A stretch of 34,683 nucleotides of DNA. Source: Bacillus solitudinis. Lineage in GTDB: Bacteria > Bacillota > Bacilli > Bacillales > Bacillaceae_D. The notes under the pieces are model-generated. The model had not been told where the DNA came from. It saw only the letters and a program-made list of their open reading frames with translations, and did no database searches. Positions 30,125 to 34,683 of this stretch are shown here, piece after piece (positions within the stretch are counted from its first letter, which is position 1; each line of letters starts with the position of its first letter). The position numbers and the translations under genes are program-made. The stretch spans positions 1 to 34,683 of the forward strand of contig NZ_NJAX01000036.1 of NCBI RefSeq assembly GCF_002797395.1. The letters run 5' to 3'.

Positions 30125-30460
30125 TTATTTCTTTATTAATATAAATTTGACTTTCAATGTCTTTATAACCACTTTATTGAGATTTACTTCTCCAACGTAT
30201 ATAGGTTGACCTATAGATGAATAACCTGTTATTTCACGACCTTCATCTAAATCTAAGTCCTTATATTCAAATGCAATTTCAAATTTATCTATTTTAACAA
30301 ACCATAAAACCTGACCATCTTTGAAACTTACACTAACATCCGACTCAATCTCTTGTTCAGTTTTAAGTTCGTTTAAAACCTCTTTAATAGCATTAGTAAT
30401 ATTATCTACTTCATCGATTCTGGACTTGATTTCAGTTTTCCAGTTTGTTTCAGTAGTCAT
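30125..30460 (-). CDS. small early protein carrying an ITGYSSIGQP segment, 111 aa
   Basis: Helical start (WKTEIKSRIDEVDNITNAIK), then a beta part (SVSFKDGQVLWFVKIDKFEI). Close to the end it has ITGYSSIGQP, identical to residues 20-29 of the head closure protein at 13131-13454, although the rest is unrelated. The ATG at 30460 is preferred because GGGAGAG lies upstream; a longer reading to 30493 lies inside the previous gene without a site. Function unknown. Confidence 0.7.
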   Translation of the reverse strand: MTTETNWKTEIKSRIDEVDNITNAIKEVLNELKTEQEIESDVSVSFKDGQVLWFVKIDKFEIAFEYKDLDLDEGREITGYSSIGQPIYVGEVNLNKVVIKTLKVKFILIKK

Positions 30461-30578
30461 TATTGATCTCTCCCTCAACAGGTTCTTCTTCATCCAGTCC
30501 TAAAGCTATATACTCTTCCTCACTGCCGATAAAAGTTAAAAATTGTTCCTTATGTGTCATGCTATTTGGATTTTCCAT
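30450..30578 (-). CDS. small acidic protein, 42 aa
   Basis: A 42-residue acidic peptide (MTHKEQFLTFIGSEEEYIAL, then GLDEEEPVEGEIN). Its ATG shares a base with the stop of the gene upstream (TAATG) and its end overlaps the next gene by 11 bases, so it is embedded in a tightly coupled translation unit. GGAGGAG lies eight bases before the start. Such small acidic early proteins are often inhibitors of host enzymes, but no target is indicated. Confidence 0.75.
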   Translation of the reverse strand: MENPNSMTHKEQFLTFIGSEEEYIALGLDEEEPVEGEINNDY

Positions 30579-31096
30579 TATTGAACTCCTCCTTTAGTTG
30601 GCATCATGTCTCCCAATTCTTCCTTGGCTGCTTGGTCGTATTCATTGGAGAAGTGTTTTCTAACGAAATCTTGAACCTCATAACTTCTTACTCTTCGGTC
30701 GCTAATATCTAATAAATTATCGAACACAGACATTTGGATTTCATCGTTTTCTAAAGCTCTATTTAATACACCGATTTCAATATCACTAAGCTTTTTATCA
30801 TCTTTTATTTCACTCATAGCCTGTTCAATCAGCATAAATGCATCTAGTCCTTCTTCTGTATCGTCCAGTTCAGTTGATTCCATGATGATATTAAGTAAAA
30901 GACTTCCATTATCATTCGCTTCAGCGTAACCTACAACGTGTTTAGCCAATGTTTCAAAAGCTAGTTTATAAGTTTCCTTCGAATATTCTTCATTAACTGG
31001 TACTTCCTCACCGATAAACTCGCTTGCCTTATTGCTAACTGCCTCTGTTAGTTTTGATACGTGATTTACTCCGATAAATTCATTGTTATTCTTCAT
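30578..31096 (-). CDS. unknown acidic early protein, 172 aa
   Basis: Acidic and helical throughout (EYSKETYKLAFETLAKHVVG, SDIEIGVLNRALENDEIQM, YDQAAKEELGDMM). No motif recognised. The ATG at 31096 is chosen because GGAGGA lies nine bases before it; the earlier ATG (31111) overlaps that site. It has a long upstream gap (31097-31268) with a possible promoter and a stray perfect ribosome site. Confidence 0.75.
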   Translation of the reverse strand: MKNNNEFIGVNHVSKLTEAVSNKASEFIGEEVPVNEEYSKETYKLAFETLAKHVVGYAEANDNGSLLLNIIMESTELDDTEEGLDAFMLIEQAMSEIKDDKKLSDIEIGVLNRALENDEIQMSVFDNLLDISDRRVRSYEVQDFVRKHFSNEYDQAAKEELGDMMPTKGGVQ

Positions 31097-31201
31097 AATA
31101 AATTCCTCCATTTGGTTTTAGTTTTATGTATACATGACTTGAGTGACGGTTGACTGTGAGATTGTTAAACTAGAATATTAGAATTGAATCACCTCCTTAG
31201 A

Positions 31202-31231
31202 TTAATAATGGTCAAAGTTAGTTAAAGTCAA
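31202..31231 (-). promoter_or_regulatory. possible promoter for the 31096-28316 genes
   Basis: On the minus strand TTGACT (31226-31231) is followed after 18 bases by TATTAA. GTCAAAGT occurs twice here (31211 and 31227). An AAGGAGGTG lies at 31190-31199 with no usable start codon after it. Confidence 0.3.
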
Positions 31232-31268
31232 AGTACAGTTTTAGGAGAAGAAATTAGACCTCTCCGTC

Positions 31269-31412
31269 CTATGCCAATACTTGCTCATGATATTCATCCT
31301 TGGTATCCACTAACTCAAATTCCGCATACGCTTTACATAAAGCTTGTCCGTCAGTTGAGTCGATTAAATCTTGATATTGTTGAATAAATGTTGCCGCAAA
31401 TGTGTTGGTCAT
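31269..31412 (-). CDS. small protein, 47 aa
   Basis: GGAGGA and an ATG at 31412, two bases after the stop of the preceding gene, start a 47-codon frame (TNTFAATFIQQYQDLIDSTD, ending DEYHEQVLA). Helical and acidic; no family is recognised. It is tightly coupled to the 216-aa gene and ends that unit. Confidence 0.7.
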   Translation of the reverse strand: MTNTFAATFIQQYQDLIDSTDGQALCKAYAEFELVDTKDEYHEQVLA

Positions 31413-31416
31413 TTAG

Positions 31417-32067
31417 TTAGTCCTCCTTCCCCGAGAATGTTTCTAATAGCTTAACAGCCTCATTAAACTTCATTTCTACTTTTCTTGTTTTCTCAGCGGA
31501 TATAACCCCAATTTCACCTAACCTTTCCAAGTCAGTATTTTCTGGATTTACATCGGCGATATTATGGAATGTGAAATCACCTATTCTGTACAAAACAAGA
31601 AATACATCAGGTCTTTCATAATGTTCTTGAACATGATAACCAATTATTTCTGCAATCCCATCACGTTCAGCCTTTGAAATAACATCATTCTTCAAGTCGT
31701 ATAAAGATGATTGGCGACTTTTAGATCGACTGACCACACCAAAGTTTTTACTGTAATAATTTTCTTGCTTTGTATCTCGACTTTTCTTAGCTGATTTATT
31801 AATTATGTAAAGTGCTTCACCAAGATTATTTTCATTTAATTCAAAATTACGAATATTTAACTTCCGCTTTTTCATCTCGACAGTTTCATCAATATTGTAG
31901 AGATTCGTTTCTCTCCATCTATTAGGAGACTGAAATTTCACATAAGCTGCAACATTTTCTAAATCAACAGGCTTTAATCTCTTATCTTTTAATTGTGTTT
32001 TTGTGAATAGATTTTTGGGAATGTTATCCCAACCTACATATGTTTCCAATTCAACTTGTACTGTCAT
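31417..32067 (-). CDS. unknown early protein linked to the repressor, 216 aa
   Basis: No recognised family. Residues 75-105 are basic (KSAKKSRDTKQENYYSKN), and the C-terminal half looks mixed alpha/beta (GIAEIIGYHVQEHYERPDVFLVLYRIGDFTF). The start shares a base with the repressor's stop (TAATG), and AAAGGAGG gives strong translation. As it is always made with the repressor it may modify its action, or be an immunity gene. Confidence 0.72.
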   Translation of the reverse strand: MTVQVELETYVGWDNIPKNLFTKTQLKDKRLKPVDLENVAAYVKFQSPNRWRETNLYNIDETVEMKKRKLNIRNFELNENNLGEALYIINKSAKKSRDTKQENYYSKNFGVVSRSKSRQSSLYDLKNDVISKAERDGIAEIIGYHVQEHYERPDVFLVLYRIGDFTFHNIADVNPENTDLERLGEIGVISAEKTRKVEMKFNEAVKLLETFSGKED

Positions 32068-32591
32068 TATTTGTCCTCCTTTAGAAGCTTGTGTTTTTTT
32101 AATAATACGATTATGTCTTTTTTTAACGCACTTAGTTCCTCACTGCCCATATTACTATCCTTCACTAATAATTCAGCGACATCATTAATATTCGACACTA
32201 AAACGTGATACGTTCCGTTACGAAGTTTAATCTTCTCATTCACTTCATTTCTTAGCATTGTATCCAATAACTCATCGTTTTCATTTTCCATTAATTCCCA
32301 ATAGCGTTCTATATCTTCTTCATTATCAGAAATATCATGACGGTAAGCATAGTAACAATAATTAATAAAATGTTTTAATTTCCAATTTAATTCACCCGTG
32401 AAATAACTATCAGGTATATCTCTAAACTCCTCAATTTCTTTCATTTTTTCTAACCACTTTTTCGGTATAGGTCTATTACCATTAACCCATGAATTAAGCT
32501 GTTGTTTAGTAACCCCTAACTTCTCAGCCAATTCCGTTAAAGTAATATCAAATACTTCAGCAATATAAGCTAAACCCGCCTTCTTACTCAT
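32067..32591 (-). CDS. XRE-type repressor, 174 aa
   Basis: N-terminal HTH at residues 14-42 (DITLTELAEKLGVTKQQLNS, then WVNGNRPIPKKW) with a helical C-terminal part of about 120 residues, probably for oligomer formation. No peptidase residues of LexA/CI type are seen, so control is not by RecA-driven self-cleavage. A GGGGGT site precedes the ATG. Its promoter (32634-32662) is covered by one copy of the GGTTTAC-N-GTAAACC palindrome and followed by another, suggesting autoregulation. This is the best candidate for the early-region master repressor. Confidence 0.85.
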   Translation of the reverse strand: MSKKAGLAYIAEVFDITLTELAEKLGVTKQQLNSWVNGNRPIPKKWLEKMKEIEEFRDIPDSYFTGELNWKLKHFINYCYYAYRHDISDNEEDIERYWELMENENDELLDTMLRNEVNEKIKLRNGTYHVLVSNINDVAELLVKDSNMGSEELSALKKDIIVLLKKHKLLKEDK

Positions 32592-32607
32592 TTCTACCCC
32601 CTATTTA

Positions 32608-32662
32608 GGTTTACCGTAAACCTTCTTGGTAATAATATAACATGTGGTTTACAGTAAATCAA
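32608..32662 (-). promoter_or_regulatory. autoregulated promoter with two GGTTTAC-N-GTAAACC operators
   Basis: TTGATT (32657-32662), 17 bases, TATATT (32634-32639) on the minus strand. Operator 1 is the perfect palindrome GGTTTACCGTAAACC (32608-32622), just downstream of the -10. Operator 2 is GGTTTACAGTAAATC (32646-32660), overlapping spacer and -35. Centres are 38 bp apart. Confidence 0.8.
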
Positions 32663-32715
32663 TAGGTTTTTAAAATATATTTCCAAATTAATTTAAGTGC
32701 GACCACACAGTCCCA

Positions 32716-32874
32716 TTTAGGAACCTAAAGGTCAACATTCCGACATTCGGGAAAGATGTCTTTCCGAGTTCTTGAAATACTTTAATAAATTTAATAACGC
32801 AGGATTACGTTATCATAACTAGTATTAATATTATTTAATTAATCGTCATTGTTATATCGGTGTCACGTGGCACC
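32716..32874. other. palindrome cluster, candidate replication origin
   Basis: In the 250-base gap between the repressor promoter and the initiator unit there are TTTAGGAACCTAAA (32716-32729), TCGGGAAAGA/TCTTTCCGA (32747-32767) and GGTGTCACGTGGCACC with one mismatched pair (32859-32874). An almost pure A/T tract lies between (about 32770-32848). Palindromes beside an AT-rich tract next to an initiator-like gene fit an origin; this is inference. Confidence 0.35.
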
Positions 32875-32875
32875 A

Positions 32876-32986
32876 TCAACCTACCCAACTAAAACTAGCC
32901 ACTACATAGACAAACACAAGTGTAATAATAGCACTACAAACTATAAACTTTTCCTCTGATGTTAGGTTCCCAAAGCGTCTAATCAT
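32876..32986 (-). CDS. single-span membrane peptide, 36 aa
   Basis: The ATG overlaps the stop of the initiator-like gene (ATGA), with AGGAGG nine bases upstream inside that gene. The product is a charged N-terminus (MIRRFGNLTSEEKF) followed by one membrane helix (IVCSAIITLVFVYVVASF). The tight coupling suggests it is made in fixed ratio with the initiator. It could tether replication to the membrane or be a small toxin-like peptide; neither is shown. Confidence 0.7.
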   Translation of the reverse strand: MIRRFGNLTSEEKFIVCSAIITLVFVYVVASFSWVG

Positions 32987-33753
32987 TGCGCTAGACCTCC
33001 TGTGAGCCAGCTAGGGATGTTATCTGCCTGTTTGCGCTTGTCTTGTATTAACACCTGATAAACTCCACTGTACCAGTAAGACATTAAGTCACGCACACGA
33101 TTTTTCTTGATAAAGAATACAGTACCCTTTAATTGTCTAATAATAGATGGTAAAAGGCTTATAATGTCATGTGTACCTACCTTACTAGCTGCAAGTAAAC
33201 ATTTTCCCCACAAGGAATAGATAGTCTTTGCGTTGAAATAAGGCTTACATACACTAATAAAATCTTTAGGAACATTTGAAGGAACAAATTCATGATTTAG
33301 TTGGTCAATTGTCGGTTCTTCCTTACGTATCTCTTTATTAGATTTAGTTTGAGTTTTAATAAGTCTGGAAGGACTAGGGACATTTGGACTAGCATTTTTA
33401 GTCTCATCCTCCACTTTTACTGGTAGTATGATGAAGATATTTGCGCCTTTCTTTCCGTTACAATAGGTCTCAATTACTTTGATTACATTCTTCTTAACTA
33501 AGCTAGAGATGTAATTAGTGATTGTCCTAGAAGATACCTCAAGCTCATTGCTTATTTCACGTCTCTTGCGCCAACAACAGCCTATATGTGTCTTAAAACA
33601 AGAATACTGAGAGATGAGAGTGAGAAAGCGTCTCTCACCTGCTGATATATTGGGTAAGTGTGAATTGACTGTCTTGTTCATTTCCTCAATAGAATCGTAT
33701 TGTTTAAATGTAGCCAAGCGCTGAAACTCATTTTGTGATATGTTTATTTGCAT
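32983..33753 (-). CDS. winged-helix replication-initiator-like protein, 256 aa
   Basis: Residues about 35-105 form a winged helix (SAGERRFLTLISQYSC, RREISNELEVSSRTITNYIS, then VKKNVIKVIETYCNGKKGAN as the wing), followed by a polar linker and a C-terminal helical domain with Trp-rich ends (LMSYWYSGVYQVLIQDKR). This layout is common in Bacillus phage and plasmid initiator or primosome proteins. The ATG at 33753 follows AGAGGAGG; the longer TTG reading (33798) has no site. Its promoter (33931-33960) is opposed by a plus-strand transcript. No other replication gene is seen, so it is the main initiator candidate. Confidence 0.7.
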   Translation of the reverse strand: MQINISQNEFQRLATFKQYDSIEEMNKTVNSHLPNISAGERRFLTLISQYSCFKTHIGCCWRKRREISNELEVSSRTITNYISSLVKKNVIKVIETYCNGKKGANIFIILPVKVEDETKNASPNVPSPSRLIKTQTKSNKEIRKEEPTIDQLNHEFVPSNVPKDFISVCKPYFNAKTIYSLWGKCLLAASKVGTHDIISLLPSIIRQLKGTVFFIKKNRVRDLMSYWYSGVYQVLIQDKRKQADNIPSWLTGGLAQ

Positions 33754-33798
33754 AGTAAGTAGTCCTCCTCTATTGGCGATACTGGTAAAAGTGCGCAA

Positions 33799-33871
33799 TA
33801 CGAGCAGAACTACTTGATCTCATTTTAGAAATGAAATACAATATTAGTAAGTTGATTTGAGTCTGCTCGTA
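33799..33871. repeat. 10-bp inverted repeat in the initiator mRNA leader
   Basis: TACGAGCAGA (33799-33808) and TCTGCTCGTA (33862-33871) are perfect inverted copies. In the initiator mRNA they form a stem about 46 bases upstream of the start codon, and the right arm is also contained in the opposing plus-strand RNA. Confidence 0.55.
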
Positions 33872-34047
33872 CTCGTAGTGCAGATGTAGGTTGAGATGTG
33901 TTCCAGCACTCTCAGCCTTTTTCTTTGTATTTTATATAGAAATTTTTTACATTAATTCAATTGATTTTCCTGTAAAATAGTTAAGGTAAGTCATTATTCG
34001 ACATTGCAAGATACTTGGGACTCTACAATTGTGGGGAGTCCATTTTT
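33849..34047 (+). ncRNA. candidate counter-transcribed RNA opposing the initiator gene
   Basis: TTGATC (33814-33819), 17 bases, TACAAT (33837-33842) gives a plus-strand promoter. GGACTC (34018-34023)/GAGTCC (34036-34041) followed by a run of seven T forms a plus-strand terminator, although no plus-strand gene lies within 9 kb upstream. The resulting RNA of about 200 bases would cross the initiator promoter and overlap its leader by about 75 bases, like the antisense RNAs that set copy number in Gram-positive theta plasmids. Confidence 0.45.
33931..33960 (-). promoter_or_regulatory. promoter of the initiator-like gene
   Basis: On the minus strand TTGAAT (33955-33960) and TATAAA (33931-33936) are 18 bases apart (or TATATA at 16). 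The leader is about 170 bases. Confidence 0.5.
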
Positions 34048-34180
34048 TTATTTGAACAACTTCCCTAAAAATCGTCCTGAAATTTCCCTGAAATTCTCCG
34101 TCCTATGCGCTTACCGACACGTTTTTTTTTGATTGCTGAAAGATCATTCCATATGCGTAAAGCTTTATAAATAAATGATT

Positions 34181-34393
34181 TCAGACTCTTTTATTAACCT
34201 CCCTAATCGACTTACATAATGTCAGAAGTTCATGAGCGAAGCGTTCAGTTTGTTCGATGCTAACAAGTAGACCCATATCCATTAACATGCCTGATTCCTC
34301 TTCAATGACTTCAAATACGATACCTGAGCCTTGTTGCTTTGCGATTAGGGTGTAAACGTCTCTGTGTCGATTTCCTGTAATTCTGACGGTCAT
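34181..34393 (-). CDS. small protein of unknown function, 70 aa
   Basis: A beta-then-helix peptide (TVRITGNRHRDVYTLIAKQQ, then SIEQTERFAHELLTLCKSI). It resembles small phage proteins of about 70 residues that bind nucleic acids or other proteins, but no family is recognised. AGGAGG precedes the ATG. It is the element's first gene at the right end, and it is separated from queF by a terminator and the TTGGTCAC repeats. The 130 bases to its left (34048-34180) hold no gene. Confidence 0.72.
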   Translation of the reverse strand: MTVRITGNRHRDVYTLIAKQQGSGIVFEVIEEESGMLMDMGLLVSIEQTERFAHELLTLCKSIREVNKRV

Positions 34394-34423
34394 TAGATAG
34401 CCTCCTTTAGGTTGATGAAAAAC

Positions 34424-34460
34424 AAAAAAAGAGCGCCCTTTAAGTTTATTAAAGGCACCC
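34424..34460 (-). terminator. terminator insulating the element from queF transcription
   Basis: On the minus strand GGGTGCCTTTAA pairs with TTAAAGGGCGCTC (one bulge) around TAAAC, followed by seven T. It lies after the queF stop and before the first gene of the element. Confidence 0.75.
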
Positions 34461-34477
34461 TTTTATCACGTATTCTA

Positions 34478-34547
34478 TTGGTCACATATATAATTTTAAA
34501 ATTTTCAATTGCATCAATTTTGGTCACACAATTGATTATTTGGTCAC
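34478..34547 (+). repeat. three TTGGTCAC direct repeats, candidate integrase arm sites
   Basis: TTGGTCAC occurs at 34478-34485, 34520-34527 and 34540-34547, spaced 42 and 20 bases, close to whole helical turns. An inverted copy lies upstream of int (1335-1342) and a partial one (TGGTCAC, 164-170) at the int stop. Repeats at both ends next to att are what lambda-type integrases use as arm sites. Confidence 0.5.
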
Positions 34548-34592
34548 TATTTAACGTTTAGTTTTTCTTTTCCAGTACAACATATCCCTTTA

Positions 34593-34683
34593 CTACCTAT
34601 TATCAATCTTCTCTGGATACAAATCATGGTTCATCAAGCGATGATATGCCATTTCCTCAAATTTAGTACCAGGCTTTCCGTAA
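34593..34683 (-). CDS. queF: queF C-terminal end (preQ0 reductase), runs off right edge
   Basis: Minus-strand codons from the right edge read YGKPGTKFEEMAYHR, then LMNHDLYPEKIDNR and stop at 34593. This is the C-terminus of QueF, an NADPH-dependent nitrile reductase. The upstream part lies outside the window. Because the left edge holds an earlier part of the same protein, this end was probably supplied by the element to keep queF intact after integration; alternatively the window edges simply cut one circular copy. A terminator follows at 34424-34460. Confidence 0.9.
   Translation of the reverse strand, partial: YGKPGTKFEEMAYHRLMNHDLYPEKIDNR

Noticed and set aside
31190-31199. Perfect AAGGAGGTG ribosome site
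   Set aside because: No start codon follows that leads to more than five codons before a stop; left as an unexplained leader feature, not a gene.
1-34683. CRISPR array, rRNA genes, complete insertion sequences
   Set aside because: No regularly spaced repeats with unique spacers, no rRNA-like stretches and no DDE transposase were seen. The only tandem repeats are the short ATGTAA iterons.

Overview
The window is one integrated, phage-like mobile element from a low-GC Gram-positive host, most likely Bacillaceae. The grounds are AT-rich sequence, strong AGGAGG ribosome sites, frequent TTG/GTG starts, SPP1-type head genes and Bacillus-type small genes. Both edges carry pieces of the same host gene, queF (preQ0 reductase of queuosine synthesis), read on the minus strand. 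The left edge encodes an internal stretch (DFHEDC to FTPR) and the right edge the C-terminus with its stop. The element therefore appears to sit in the 3' part of queF, next to a tyrosine integrase.

Layout, left to right. (1) 154-5100: integrase; a divergent HTH/operator switch; then a minus-strand cluster encoding a ribbon-helix-helix protein, an FtsK/TcpA-type DNA translocase and a VirB2/TrbC-like membrane protein, which resembles a mobilisation module without a relaxase. (2) 5100-8400: accessory genes: a membrane-anchored Mrr-like nuclease, a decayed lipoprotein, membrane proteins and small basic peptides. (3) 8546-20741, minus strand: packaging, head and tail-tube genes in order: TerS, an inserted serine recombinase, TerL, portal, minor head protein, scaffold, capsid, connectors, tail tube, frameshifted tail chaperones and tape measure. 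This block closes with terminators and has no distal-tail, baseplate, holin or endolysin gene. (4) 20846-25700: a plus-strand HEPN-like gene, a tail fibre with a proteasome-like Ntn-hydrolase head, a metallopeptidase, a tRNA-like gene and small genes. (5) 25962-34393: regulators, a 471-aa protein, several unknown early genes, a repressor with a twin-operator promoter and a replication-initiator-like winged-helix gene with a probable counter-transcribed RNA.

How the parts may work together (inference): the early right-hand block replicates and controls the element, the middle block builds a capsid and tail tube, and the integrase moves it in and out of queF. The absence of lysis and tail-tip genes, together with a conjugation-like trio, suggests a satellite, a phage/mobilisable-element hybrid, or a decayed prophage. 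Protein calls come from recognising motifs by eye; no database search was run.
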